A stretch of DNA of 64,000 nucleotides from Woeseia sp. (GCA_019653755.1 BPCL01000001.1:124001-188000); one strand, 5' to 3'; positions 11,301 to 19,602 are shown, counted from the stretch's first letter. Numbers and translations: made by a program. The notes: generated by a model from the letters alone, not told the origin.

Positions 11301-12958
11301 ATGACCCTATCGTCTATGGCTCTGTCTATGGCCCGTTGATATTGATTCATGAGATTGGGCATGCGATTGGTCTTGCTCATACTCACGATAACGGTTATCG
11401 ATCTACAGCTGAAGAGAACACCAATATCTATTCTGTTATGTCGTATATCGGATGGGGTAATTTTAACAATGATGATTGGATCGATTTTGGCTATGAAGCT
11501 GGCGATTGGTTTCCTGCGTATCAACCAATGGTCAATGATATAGCAGCAATACAGCACCTTTATGGCATGAGACCCATGAGTAATCCTGGTCCGACTACCT
11601 ATACTTTTTCGGGACCAGTGTACACCACTATTTACGATACTCAGGGAATTGACACCATTGATTTAAGTGCCTACACAATCAATACCACATTGGATCTTAG
11701 ACCTGGTAGCGTCTCATACATTGGTACCAATGAATTGGATTTTGAGGTTCCTTATGGTAATCGAAGTTGGGAGTGGGATTGGCAAGACACAGGGTTTCCT
11801 CTCACAATTGAGAAAGGCACCATTATCGAGAAGGCTGTTTTAGGAAGTGGTGACGACATCATTTTTTGCAACAGTGCAAACAATAATATTACCTGCGGTT
11901 TCGGAAACGATGATACATATTTCATTGGGACCAATGATATTGTTTATGGTGGGAACGGTTACGATAATTTTTTTATAGATTCATTTGATTTTGGACTTAT
12001 TGATGGCGGAACTGGAACCAGTGTAGCTGGTGGCGAAGGCGATTCCCTATACTTTTTTGGAGTCTACGCCAATCAGACCATTGATCTTAGGAGTTTCACA
12101 GATTTTCATATAACGGGTATTGAGGACATTAATATCAATGATGGTAAAGCCACAATTCTCCAGATTTCTGAGCAAGCTTTAAGAGACCTTGAGGGAAGTT
12201 ATACCAGGGATATAGATGGCGATGGGATGCTCGAGATCGTTCATTACATTTACACCTATGACGATGCATCTATTGATGAAATACAAGTCAATCAAGAGGG
12301 TTGGACATTAGTGGAAGGTCTAGTGGTCGATGATGATAATGTCTATGAAGGTTACGACTATTATAAATCGAGTGATGGCACGATCTGGTTTGCTGTCAAT
12401 AGTGGTACCAGTGTGGTCGAGATATCTGCTTTAGGTGCAAAAAATCTTAATACTTATTCCTACGATGGCAGCACTCCTACAGCAGCTTATAACAAAGACA
12501 TTGGCGATGATGACACTGACTATAGTCAACCGAATCAGCCTAGAGTTGTCAACGATGATTATACTGAACATAAGCCTGTTGGACCGTGTGGATGTAAAAT
12601 GTGCAAGACCACCAATGAAATAGACGGCGAACAATCTAAAGAGGATTTTCCTATAGTCGACTTAGATCAATATGAGGGGCCTATCGTCTTTCCAGACATA
12701 ACTGATTATAAGATTCAAACTACTGTTGCATTAGATGCCACAGAGCTCTCTAATATTTTATTGGAAGAGCTTACCGAGGATACTGATCTTCTTTATTTTG
12801 ATCATCTGCCAGATAGCCCCGTTTCTCATAATTCGAGTCAAATTATATCTCATAATAATCTCCCTAAAGAACAATACGAGCTATTGCTTAATTATGAAGA
12901 AATCATTCACCTAGAAATTTTGCAAGAAGATCTGATTTATACTTCAGAACTTGGTTAA
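8372..12958 (+). CDS. Giant cadherin-repeat serralysin-type metalloprotease, likely type I secretion cargo
   Basis: A 1528-residue protein. Residues 1-30 end in a lipobox-like LTLTAC followed by seven glycines. About eight cadherin-like beta-sandwich repeats follow to residue 810; six share a FEVVDGQLKLKD-like core spaced about 90-98 residues apart, with DxNDxPT-type calcium linkers. A zinc metalloprotease domain (about 820-1070) has HEIGHAIGLAH and the Met-turn SVMSY of M10B serralysins. Degenerate RTX-like repeats (GSGDDIIF, GFGNDDTYF, YGGNGYDNFF) cover about 1150-1200. The tail is acidic and contains an unusual CGCKMC cluster near 1405. It diverges from a complete type I secretion operon, which fits the RTX-like C-terminus; the lipobox-like N-terminus does not. 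It probably degrades extracellular protein or acts at the cell surface. Confidence 0.88.
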   Translation: MPLRKNKTNLTFPTLAALTLTACGGGGGGGAMVQPSPPTNRAPNTGGTVTKTMDEDSSDVGLDISTPTDADGDSLTITVTGLPTGGTLYTADGDEVTNGMTLSISQLTGLIFTPDANLNDDNTDFGSFTYSVSDGSTSTSGTVNISVTPVNDVPEFNSGPDLNIEENRTEINGLTATDIDGDTLTYSISGGEDQSFFTIDPDTGALVFIDRPDFENAQDSDADNIYIVEITIDDGNGGSATQTFNIIVTDVVTGITISNTSIDENIEGAVVGDLIAAIDDINATHEYSYSLTGEDADKFEVVDGQLKLKDGVSANYEEKNIYSVLVTATDTGGLSVSQNFSVTINDINEAPTDIGVSRLSLKDNSDAAVVGTLSTVDEDGNESHSYTVNDDRFEVVDGVLKLKSGITIDSLTEPRVTVIVTTTDKGGLTYQEEFTLSVGTVQITGLQFEENKAGAIIGDLSVIDSDLSGDITYTISGEGSENFEVVNGQLKLIDSYSANFEVLNSYQITITASDGTNEESTTYPFNVVDVNDAPTSVSLSASAIDENQFGGIVGSLTTADEDSGDTHTYTISGDGSEYFEVVNGQLKLKDNFAANYEDKNTYTLTLTSTDSGGLSISTDITVNINDINDAPTGIDITGSLFVNDGVTGGSVGVISTIDEDAVDSHSYSISGADASSFEIVNGTLKLKNTATAVSSIQSTYEISITTTDKGGLSWSEDYTIEVNVAPTAVTLDSMDVDESYIGASVGAFLVFDPNANDEFTYVLSGSDAASFEVIDGVLKVKSGTWLDYETKATYTVTVTVIDQGGFSLQKTFNIDVNDVHYGNPYHTEVQSDFVAPISDDPSVQALQWTYGGDGEGSLIFVHDNDPNTPLVITYSLIDSNSVLGDNYDDGYDQDVYDNRSDYSAEWEAMVVQAFEYWGEVSGITFVRVDDNANMCGDIRVGLSTGDFGGAGGWANVPYYYQGENNSTANDIWIRQQYDPIVYGSVYGPLILIHEIGHAIGLAHTHDNGYRSTAEENTNIYSVMSYIGWGNFNNDDWIDFGYEAGDWFPAYQPMVNDIAAIQHLYGMRPMSNPGPTTYTFSGPVYTTIYDTQGIDTIDLSAYTINTTLDLRPGSVSYIGTNELDFEVPYGNRSWEWDWQDTGFPLTIEKGTIIEKAVLGSGDDIIFCNSANNNITCGFGNDDTYFIGTNDIVYGGNGYDNFFIDSFDFGLIDGGTGTSVAGGEGDSLYFFGVYANQTIDLRSFTDFHITGIEDININDGKATILQISEQALRDLEGSYTRDIDGDGMLEIVHYIYTYDDASIDEIQVNQEGWTLVEGLVVDDDNVYEGYDYYKSSDGTIWFAVNSGTSVVEISALGAKNLNTYSYDGSTPTAAYNKDIGDDDTDYSQPNQPRVVNDDYTEHKPVGPCGCKMCKTTNEIDGEQSKEDFPIVDLDQYEGPIVFPDITDYKIQTTVALDATELSNILLEELTEDTDLLYFDHLPDSPVSHNSSQIISHNNLPKEQYELLLNYEEIIHLEILQEDLIYTSELG

Positions 12959-12975
12959 TTTAAGAAAATTAAGAA

Positions 12976-14922
12976 TTAGAGATATTTTTCCAAAAATAAA
13001 ATAACCGTTTGTTCATAAATATCACGATTTTCTTTTTTTTTGAAGCCATGCCCTTCATTTAATGCATTCATATACCATACAGTCTTACCGTTCTGCTCGA
13101 GAGATTCAACGACTTGCTCTGATTCAGTTACTGGAACTCTAGGGTCATTTTCACCTTGAACAACCAAAATAGGCACATTAATTTTTTCAATATTATTGTT
13201 TGGACTAATCGATTGAAGAAAGGCTCTCATTTCAGGATCTCTTTCATCGCCGTATTCCACTCTTCTCAGGTCGCGTCGATAGTCTTCAGTATTTTCCAAA
13301 AATGTTACGAAATTTGATATCCCCACAATATCTATTGCAGCTTTGAGTCGATCGCTATAGTTTGTGGCACTGGCAAGAACCATATAACCCCCATACGATC
13401 CTCCTATTACTGCCACTCTTTTTGAATCGAGGCATGGCTGTTTCTCGATCCAATCAAGCAATGCTCCAATGTCGCGAACAGAATCTTCACGGAGGAATCC
13501 ATTATCAAGACCTAGGTATTGCTTCCCATAACCATCGCTGCCTCTAACATTAGGTCTAATTACCGCGGCACCCAATCTTTCAATCCACAATTGGATTGTT
13601 TGACTAAAGGATGGTCTAGACTGGCTCTCAGGACCTCCATGGATTGAAATAATGACTGGCTGAGGATCTTTGCATGTTCTAGCATAAAGGAAAGCTGGTA
13701 TGGATCTATCATCAAACGTCTGAAAAGAAATGAGTTTAGGTTCTACGAATTTCGAAACATCCAACCCACCAACTTCTGAAAACGTCCACCGGGTTAGACC
13801 TCCATAGAGCAGAGGATTGTCTTTCAGATCGAGCACATAACTCTCAGCTGGCGATTGGTAATTATTTAATGTTAAGCCCAACTTTTCACCATCTTCACTA
13901 AACTGCATACTACCGATAAGACCAATTGGTATCCCATCAACCTTGCTAAATTGTTTGCTCTGGGTGTCTAGTAAATACAGAGAACTGAAGCCATCTTCAT
14001 TAACTGTAAAAGTGGCTTTCTGTCGATCAGTTGAAATCGTGAAACCGTCTACATCCCATGGGATTGATTCTGTTAGGACGGTAACTTCATTGGTGATCAA
14101 ATTTTTGTATGCAAGTTGATTAAAGTCAGCAAATTCATTGGTAATAAAGAAAATACCCTTTTGTGATGCATCAAAGGCTAATCCTGCATTAAAGGATTGC
14201 TTACCAATTGCTCCCAAGACGATCTCTTTTGTTCTAGATTGAATATCTAGAATGTAGCTCTTGGCATTAGTGATGGATATATAGTTTTGAATAAGTATCT
14301 TTTCTCCATCATCAGACCAATCGCTTGGGCCCCACCAAGTTCCATCAGGGGATTCAAGGATCAATTCAGCAGAATCAGGGTCATTATGATTCATCATCCA
14401 GATATCATTTGATTGCCCATTTCTCCGAGTACTCTGATAGGCAAAGCGAGAACCGCTTCTTTCCCACAAAGGGCCACCATTTCTGGATTTGCCATCAGTG
14501 AGTAACGTTGTAGAGCCATCTTCAGGGTTCAAAAGATAAATTTGGTTATTCTCTGTGCCTCCGGCATCCATTGTAAAAGCAATTGAGTTTCCTGAAGGCT
14601 GTCTAGCTGAAGATCCGATTGGCTCATCAAAGAATGTTATTTGCCTTCTTGCACCACCATTCTCTTTAACCTTATGCAACTGACTCACATTTCCAAATCG
14701 AGTAGTGATGTAAATTTCATCTCCAGATCTGGTAAAGCCTCTGAAGGGGGCAGAGCGAACATTTTGATATTTTGAAAGATCGCTTTTTATGCCGTTTGGA
14801 ATGTCTGGAATATTTTTGAGGATTAAATTGCCATTATTCTCAGTTCTCTCACTAGCATGGGTGTTTCCTACACTCAAGAAGGTGATAAATACAAGACAGG
14901 GCAAAAGAAGGAGTTTTTTCAT
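12976..14922 (-). CDS. Secreted S9 family peptidase (acylaminoacyl-peptidase/DPP-IV-like)
   Basis: A 648-residue protein with a signal peptide (LLLLPCLVFITFLSVGNTHA), a seven-bladed WD40-like propeller (about 50-380) and a C-terminal alpha/beta-hydrolase domain. Catalytic serine in GGSYGGYMVLA, aspartate in GENDPRVPV, histidine in NEGHGFKKKEN. These are the family S9 motifs, closest to the S9C-like branch that removes dipeptides or acyl-amino acids from peptides. The frame is intact, unlike the first S9 gene of this window. Convergent with the metalloprotease gene, 17 bp away; together they suggest peptide scavenging. Confidence 0.88.
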   Translation of the reverse strand: MKKLLLLPCLVFITFLSVGNTHASERTENNGNLILKNIPDIPNGIKSDLSKYQNVRSAPFRGFTRSGDEIYITTRFGNVSQLHKVKENGGARRQITFFDEPIGSSARQPSGNSIAFTMDAGGTENNQIYLLNPEDGSTTLLTDGKSRNGGPLWERSGSRFAYQSTRRNGQSNDIWMMNHNDPDSAELILESPDGTWWGPSDWSDDGEKILIQNYISITNAKSYILDIQSRTKEIVLGAIGKQSFNAGLAFDASQKGIFFITNEFADFNQLAYKNLITNEVTVLTESIPWDVDGFTISTDRQKATFTVNEDGFSSLYLLDTQSKQFSKVDGIPIGLIGSMQFSEDGEKLGLTLNNYQSPAESYVLDLKDNPLLYGGLTRWTFSEVGGLDVSKFVEPKLISFQTFDDRSIPAFLYARTCKDPQPVIISIHGGPESQSRPSFSQTIQLWIERLGAAVIRPNVRGSDGYGKQYLGLDNGFLREDSVRDIGALLDWIEKQPCLDSKRVAVIGGSYGGYMVLASATNYSDRLKAAIDIVGISNFVTFLENTEDYRRDLRRVEYGDERDPEMRAFLQSISPNNNIEKINVPILVVQGENDPRVPVTESEQVVESLEQNGKTVWYMNALNEGHGFKKKENRDIYEQTVILFLEKYL

Positions 14923-14975
14923 GACTAAATCCTAACAAAACTGTTGAGATTCACAAAGTTTGGGTTTCTGATAAG

Positions 14976-15233
14976 ATGAAAATTATGAAAAAGAAAGAAT
15001 CAGAAATATTCCATCAAGCACTTGGAGATGCAACCCATAAACCTACAATTAATTGGGAAAAAGAAATAGAGAAAGCTGAGAAAACAAAAACTCAAAGACC
15101 AAATAAAGAGGAGCTAATAAAAAATATCGTTATGCAATCTGAAGATTTCAATTTTATTTGGAATATTAGGAGCCTGCAGAAAACAACTATAGGAAATCTT
15201 CAGAATATACTTAGTTTGTTGCTAAAGTATTAA
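14976..15233 (+). CDS. Small hypothetical protein, Lys/Glu-rich
   Basis: An 85-residue, highly charged, probably cytoplasmic protein that I do not recognise. It has a lysine/glutamate-rich N-terminal half with predicted helix (WEKEIEKAEKTKTQ) and a more hydrophobic end. No ribosome-binding site is obvious; ATG 14985 (MKKKESE) is an equally good start. It lies 21 bp upstream of the DoxX gene on the same strand. Confidence 0.4.
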   Translation: MKIMKKKESEIFHQALGDATHKPTINWEKEIEKAEKTKTQRPNKEELIKNIVMQSEDFNFIWNIRSLQKTTIGNLQNILSLLLKY

Positions 15234-15253
15234 TTGCAATTAAACTAATTATT

Positions 15254-15700
15254 ATGAACAAGTTAAATAATTTTCTAGAGCAACTGGCATCACCTTTAAA
15301 GAAATACTCTACATGCCTATTGAGAATAGGTCTCGGAACCTCTTTTTTTCTTCATGGCTATGGGAAAATACCTATTCAGCAGAGCTTTATTGATTGGCTA
15401 GCATCTAAAGGTATTCCATTTGCTGATACAACCGCTCATCTTGTTGCATGGGGAGAAATATTATCCGGAATCGGTATTATTTTAGGCGGTCTAATTGGAG
15501 TAAAAGCTCATGTAATTGGAAATCTAATCACAAGATTATCCGGTGGAGCAGTAATGGTAATAATGATAGGTGCCTTATTAATAGCCCACTCTAATTGGTC
15601 AATTTTCTTTGGTGAACGCGGTTCTATTTTATTTGCTAGTGAACAATTGTTTCTTTTACTTTTGGGTACTTACTTTGCCATTAAAGGAAACGAAAAATAG
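15254..15700 (+). CDS. DoxX family membrane protein
   Basis: A 148-residue inner-membrane protein with four hydrophobic helices. Early LRIGLGTSFFLHGYGKI and the middle WGEILSGIGIILGGL match the DoxX/DoxD family pattern (arginine-led first helix, helix 2 with E and G). Family members are linked to respiratory or thiol redox functions, but no substrate can be read here. Intact and of normal length. Confidence 0.8.
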   Translation: MNKLNNFLEQLASPLKKYSTCLLRIGLGTSFFLHGYGKIPIQQSFIDWLASKGIPFADTTAHLVAWGEILSGIGIILGGLIGVKAHVIGNLITRLSGGAVMVIMIGALLIAHSNWSIFFGERGSILFASEQLFLLLLGTYFAIKGNEK

Positions 15701-15703
15701 ATG

Positions 15704-15720
15704 TTAATCTTTATCTAATC
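15704..15720. repeat. 17-bp direct repeat, left copy
   Basis: The sequence TTAATCTTTATCTAATC occurs here and again, identically and in the same orientation, at 16370-16386. The copies flank the SnoaL-like gene; the right one is 35 bp upstream of tRNA-Gly. Neither an integrase nor terminal inverted repeats accompany them. Confidence 0.5.
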
Positions 15721-16253
15721 TATTCCTCTTCAGCAATTAATACTCTTGAGCGCACTAAGATAAATTTAATTTTACCTTTTTCAATTTGTACATCAAAAAG
15801 CTCTTCAGAGGCAACTTCTTCGCCATCGATGGTGTCTGTCACTGTGTAGGATGAGGTCACCCAATGATCGTGTGTCCCATCTGCTTGGAGAACATCGCTT
15901 GCCATTGCATAGTTTAATTCCCAAGATGGATTAGATGTTGCGAACCACTCCTTTAGAAATTCAGCGTGAGCTTCTGGTCCTTTTACGATAAGACCGTTGG
16001 GTGCCCGGCCTTCAAAGTCAGCAGCATTTGAGTTGTCGATAGCCTCAAGGTCACGTTTATTATGTGCTTCAACGTATTTAACCCAGACGTCGACGACGGA
16101 TATGTCTCCGGCGACAATATCAAGCTTCTCACCTTCATCTGATATTTCATAACCAATGATGGTTCTCATGTCTTTCTCACTCTTTTCATGATGGCCTGCA
16201 AAAGAGTGTTGAGCCAATAATAGTAAGGCGATGCTTAGCAGTGTCTTATTCAT
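15720..16253 (-). CDS. Secreted SnoaL/NTF2-like protein
   Basis: A 177-residue protein with a signal peptide (LLSIALLLLAQHSFAGHH). The mature part has the NTF2-like cone-fold pattern: VKYVEAHNKRDLEAID at the start, a middle NGLIVKGPEAHAEFLKEWF helix and closing beta strands (DHWVTSSYTVTD, KIKFILVRSRVLI). The fold is used for small ligand binding or catalysis; the role here cannot be read. Convergent with DoxX (19 bp) and flanked by a 17-bp direct repeat. Confidence 0.65.
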   Translation of the reverse strand: MNKTLLSIALLLLAQHSFAGHHEKSEKDMRTIIGYEISDEGEKLDIVAGDISVVDVWVKYVEAHNKRDLEAIDNSNAADFEGRAPNGLIVKGPEAHAEFLKEWFATSNPSWELNYAMASDVLQADGTHDHWVTSSYTVTDTIDGEEVASEELFDVQIEKGKIKFILVRSRVLIAEEE

Positions 16254-16369
16254 AATAGTTCCCTGATTTTATATATTAATTATATTATTTAAACGATAAC
16301 TAGCTACTTTATCACAGTTGTTTAATTTTCTTTTAGTTCGAATCTATCAAGGTTCACAAAGGTTTGTTA

Positions 16370-16386
16370 TTAATCTTTATCTAATC
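16370..16386. repeat. 17-bp direct repeat, right copy
   Basis: Second identical copy of TTAATCTTTATCTAATC. It sits in the 167-bp gap upstream of tRNA-Gly, so it could overlap that gene's promoter area. Confidence 0.5.
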
Positions 16387-16420
16387 ATGAGATAGAGTTA
16401 GAATAAATCTCTTACTTTAA

Positions 16421-16496
16421 GCGGGAATAGCTCAGTTGGTAGAGCGCAACCTTGCCAAGGTTGAGGTCGCGAGTTCGAATCTCGTTTCCCGCTCCA
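16421..16496 (+). tRNA. tRNA-Gly (GCC)
   Basis: Full cloverleaf: acceptor stem GCGGGAA/TTCCCGC, D-arm with AGCTCAGTTGGTAGAGC, anticodon stem CAACC/GGTTG around loop TTGCCAA (anticodon GCC), T-arm with GTTCGAATC. The CCA end is encoded. 76 nt. Confidence 0.97.
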
Positions 16497-16517
16497 GTTT
16501 AATAAACGAGGAGAATC

Positions 16518-16952
16518 ATGAAATACTTACTATTAATCCCACTTTTAATTTCTAACTTTGCTTTTGCTGAAATTTATGAAGATTATGAGCCAAGCGAGCA
16601 AGTCACAGAACTCACTGTTATTGCTGTACAACCTAATTATATGGATGACTACCTAGTCAATTTAAAAAAGACATGGGTAAGAAATTCTGAGATTCAGAAA
16701 GAGCTTGGTCACATTGTTGATTATGCTGTTTGGACTTCTGAAGTTGCCAATAGTCCTAATTTATGGATCACGGTTACATATGAAAATATGGGTGCAATGC
16801 AACAAACTAAAGAAAAATATGATGCTGTAAATAAAATTATGGCTGAAAGGTTTTCTGAGACAGATGAAGAATACAATACGATTTCTAAGAGTTATGAAGA
16901 AATCAGAAAAATGGTTGATCATCAGATAATTAATAGAGTCAATTTTAAATAA
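16518..16952 (+). CDS. Secreted hypothetical protein
   Basis: A 144-residue protein with a signal peptide (KYLLLIPLLISNFAFA) and a strong ribosome-binding site (GAGGAG) 7 bases before the ATG. The mature part contains strand-helix repeats (ELTVIAVQPNYMDDYL, LWITVTYENMGAMQQ) that could form an alpha/beta-barrel-like dimer fold, but I do not recognise the family. It begins 21 bp after tRNA-Gly. A hairpin follows the stop. Confidence 0.65.
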   Translation: MKYLLLIPLLISNFAFAEIYEDYEPSEQVTELTVIAVQPNYMDDYLVNLKKTWVRNSEIQKELGHIVDYAVWTSEVANSPNLWITVTYENMGAMQQTKEKYDAVNKIMAERFSETDEEYNTISKSYEEIRKMVDHQIINRVNFK

Positions 16953-16977
16953 GACTTAAAGCTATTAATAAAAAAAG

Positions 16978-17018
16978 TTCCTAAAGGGCATTAAAAAGAT
17001 ATCAATGCTCTTTAGGAA
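16978..17018. terminator. Hairpin between two forward genes
   Basis: A 15-bp inverted repeat (TTCCTAAAGGGCATT / AATGCTCTTTAGGAA, one G-T pair) around an 11-base loop. On the forward strand it is followed by only TTAAT; on the reverse strand it is followed by a run of seven T. It may end the upstream forward gene despite the weak forward T-run, or stop antisense transcription. Confidence 0.5.
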
Positions 17019-17036
17019 TTAATCGAAGAGCTACCG

Positions 17037-18743
17037 ATGAAAAAAAGAATCAATTTTTCTACACCATTAAGTTGGATCATTGCATTGGTTTTGATAGTCC
17101 CTTTTGAGACTTCATATGCTGCTCCAGACTTAATTATAGTCAATGCTGATATTAGAACAGCAGATCCCAAACAAATGACAGCCCAAGCTATCGCCATAAA
17201 GGACGGTAAATTTTTTGCGTTAGGAAGTTCCTTGCAAATTGAAAAACTTAAAGACAAAGATACTAAGGTCTTGGATGCTGAAGGTAAAACAATATTGCCT
17301 GGCTTTATAGACAGTCACACGCATTTATCTTCTGGTTCTAAAATAGTTACCGGCATTAATTTGACAAGTATCCAAGAAAAATCTGTTTGGTTGGAGATGA
17401 TTGCAGAAAGAGTTAAGACCATGGAGCCTGGTGAATGGTTATTGGGTGGTCGATGGGATCATACTTTTGAGAACAAAGGCCTTCCTACTCGTTGGGATTT
17501 GGATAGTGTTGCTCCTAATAATCCAGTTGCACTTTCAGATATAGATGGACATTCAATGTGGGTCAATTCCTTGGCCATTGAAAAAGCTAAGATAAAAGCT
17601 GATTCAGAAGTCCCTGTAGGTGGGCAAATACTAATTGATGAAACATCAGGTGAACCCAATGGAATCCTCCTTGAAGGTGCCATGCAACTCATCTGGGATG
17701 CACCAACTTATATTAGAGATTCAGATCGCGCTAGGAATGAGATAGAGCAGGTTATTGATTACGCTAATTCTTTAGGTATTACTAGTGTCCATGATATGTC
17801 CAGCCGTATTGAATTAAATAAATACAAGGATTTGGCACTTAGCAAAAAACTATTTTTAAGGATCTTTTGGGGAGAGATGTCAAAATTTAGCCAAGAGGAT
17901 GATAGTACTGATGATGAGGATCTGATTAAACAACTTATCAAGGAATATAAAGTTCATGATCAAGATTATGGACCCATGATTGAATACGGTTTTATAAAAT
18001 ATGTGATTGATGGGGTTCTATCTACTCACACAGCAGCATTGATAGATCCTTATTCAGATCGACCTGATATTGTTGGCGAACCTTTCTATATCCAAGGAGA
18101 GATTAATCGTCTGGTTAAACGTGCTAACAATCTTGGAATGCCAGTAGCAATACATGCAATTGGTGATCGGGGGGTAAAAATGGCATTAAACTCATTTGAA
18201 TACAGCAACAATATCTCTTTAGCCAATCGAATAGAACATGTTGAGATTATAGAGCCTAATGATGTGGAAAGATTTAAAAGGCTTAAAGTCACTGCTTCAA
18301 TGCAGCCTAATCATGGCACTGGAGTTATTGGGAAATACATCACACCTAGAGTAGGGGAAGAAAGAGAGCAGTTTGCCTATATCTGGAATGGTTTTCTTGA
18401 GTCTGGGGTTCGTCTAGCACTCAGTAGTGATTTTGCAACATCTCCGTTTTCGCCTTTGATTCAATTAGCTGACGCAGTCTTTAGAGAAAGCCCAAGCGGT
18501 CTTTATGATGGTCCATGGTACCCAGAGCAAGCGCTTAGTTTTGATGACGCGTTGTATGCTTATACTCAGATTGGTGCAGAACTATCTGGGTGGGGCGATC
18601 AAATTGGTAGTATAACTGTCGGAAAATACGCCGATTTCGTCATCCTTGATCAAACGCTTTCAAAACCAGTTGGACGAGAATTAAAATCAACAAAAGTTTC
18701 TAAAACCTACTTTGCTGGTCAATTGATCTTTCCGAAGAATTGA
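17037..18743 (+). CDS. Secreted amidohydrolase 3 (YtcJ-like) metal hydrolase
   Basis: A 568-residue protein of the amidohydrolase_3 family. Signal peptide in the first 28 residues (PLSWIIALVLIVPFETSYA). Zinc-site motifs are visible: GFIDSHTHLSSG after the first beta domain, VAIHAIGDRG, RIEHVEI and the late ALSSDFATSPF. The family hydrolyses amide or N-formyl-type bonds; the substrate cannot be deduced. Its stop codon overlaps the TTG start of proline dehydrogenase (TTGA), so the two are translationally coupled, which suggests that the hydrolysed substrate may feed proline or a proline-like product. Confidence 0.85.
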   Translation: MKKRINFSTPLSWIIALVLIVPFETSYAAPDLIIVNADIRTADPKQMTAQAIAIKDGKFFALGSSLQIEKLKDKDTKVLDAEGKTILPGFIDSHTHLSSGSKIVTGINLTSIQEKSVWLEMIAERVKTMEPGEWLLGGRWDHTFENKGLPTRWDLDSVAPNNPVALSDIDGHSMWVNSLAIEKAKIKADSEVPVGGQILIDETSGEPNGILLEGAMQLIWDAPTYIRDSDRARNEIEQVIDYANSLGITSVHDMSSRIELNKYKDLALSKKLFLRIFWGEMSKFSQEDDSTDDEDLIKQLIKEYKVHDQDYGPMIEYGFIKYVIDGVLSTHTAALIDPYSDRPDIVGEPFYIQGEINRLVKRANNLGMPVAIHAIGDRGVKMALNSFEYSNNISLANRIEHVEIIEPNDVERFKRLKVTASMQPNHGTGVIGKYITPRVGEEREQFAYIWNGFLESGVRLALSSDFATSPFSPLIQLADAVFRESPSGLYDGPWYPEQALSFDDALYAYTQIGAELSGWGDQIGSITVGKYADFVILDQTLSKPVGRELKSTKVSKTYFAGQLIFPKN

Positions 18744-19573
18744 AGTTACTTTTCCCATTCGCTAAAAGATTTATAGCTGGTGAAAACCTTGAGGATGCAT
18801 CTGAGCAAATAGTAGACCTTCAAGATCAAGGTTTCAGAGTTGCTCTTAACTTAGTCGGTGAGTCAGGCAGTACTAAAGAAGAAGCTCTGAATGCTCAAAA
18901 TGAATACCTAAAGGCACTAAAGCTCTTTCCTATGGAAACTCTTAGTCTTTCAATTAAGCCTTCACTCCTAAGTCTTAATTACTCGATTAAAGATTGTTTG
19001 GAGTATTTAACTCCAATTGTTGAAATCGCACATCGTTCGAATCAAAAGATACGTTTTGATATGGAAAGCAGTGCGATAACTGATTCGACGATCGAGATAT
19101 GTCAGCGACTGAATAAGAGCTTTCCAAATGTTGTAGGTCTAGCACTTCAAGCTAATTTATTCAGAACTGCTGATGATCTGGTGGCATTAAAATCTGAGAA
19201 TATTTCCATACGCCTCGTCAAAGGCGCTTATAGGGAAAAAAAATCAATTGCTTTTATATCCATGAATGAAATTAGAGATAATTTCCTAAAGCTCGCAGAT
19301 ATTTTACTTAGTTATCAATCAGATCACGATGCCCTAGCGACTCATGATGAACTTATACTAAATTCACTATTAAATGACAACATTGGTAAAAGGATCGCCT
19401 TCGAATTTCTTTTTGGTGTTCGAAGAGATTTGCAGCATAAATTGAATAAGAAACATTCTGTTGGAATCTATCTGCCTTATGGAAGTGATTGGTTTGCCTA
19501 CACCATGCGTCGTCTTAGTGAATGGAAGAATATTAAGTTTATAGCTAGGAATTTACTTAAAGAAAAGCTATAA
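18740..19573 (+). CDS. Proline dehydrogenase (monofunctional, PutA-N-like)
   Basis: A 277-residue flavin TIM-barrel enzyme that oxidises proline to pyrroline-5-carboxylate. Characteristic motifs: IRLVKGAYRE (FAD/substrate barrel strand), ATHDELI, and the C-terminal YLPYGSDWFAYTMRRLSEW, which matches the family's substrate-binding YxPYGxxWxxYxxRR. It is a single-domain form without an aldehyde dehydrogenase half. The start is TTG at 18740, overlapping the previous stop. A strong terminator follows. Confidence 0.85.
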   Translation: MKLLFPFAKRFIAGENLEDASEQIVDLQDQGFRVALNLVGESGSTKEEALNAQNEYLKALKLFPMETLSLSIKPSLLSLNYSIKDCLEYLTPIVEIAHRSNQKIRFDMESSAITDSTIEICQRLNKSFPNVVGLALQANLFRTADDLVALKSENISIRLVKGAYREKKSIAFISMNEIRDNFLKLADILLSYQSDHDALATHDELILNSLLNDNIGKRIAFEFLFGVRRDLQHKLNKKHSVGIYLPYGSDWFAYTMRRLSEWKNIKFIARNLLKEKL

Positions 19574-19574
19574 A

Positions 19575-19602
19575 AAAAAGGCCTGCATCAGCAGGCCTTT
19601 TT
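19575..19602. terminator. Bidirectional intrinsic terminator
   Basis: A perfect hairpin AAAAAGGCCTGC-ATCA-GCAGGCCTTTTT directly after the proline dehydrogenase gene. T-runs on both strands let it serve that gene and the convergent TonB receptor gene ending at 19621. Confidence 0.9.
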
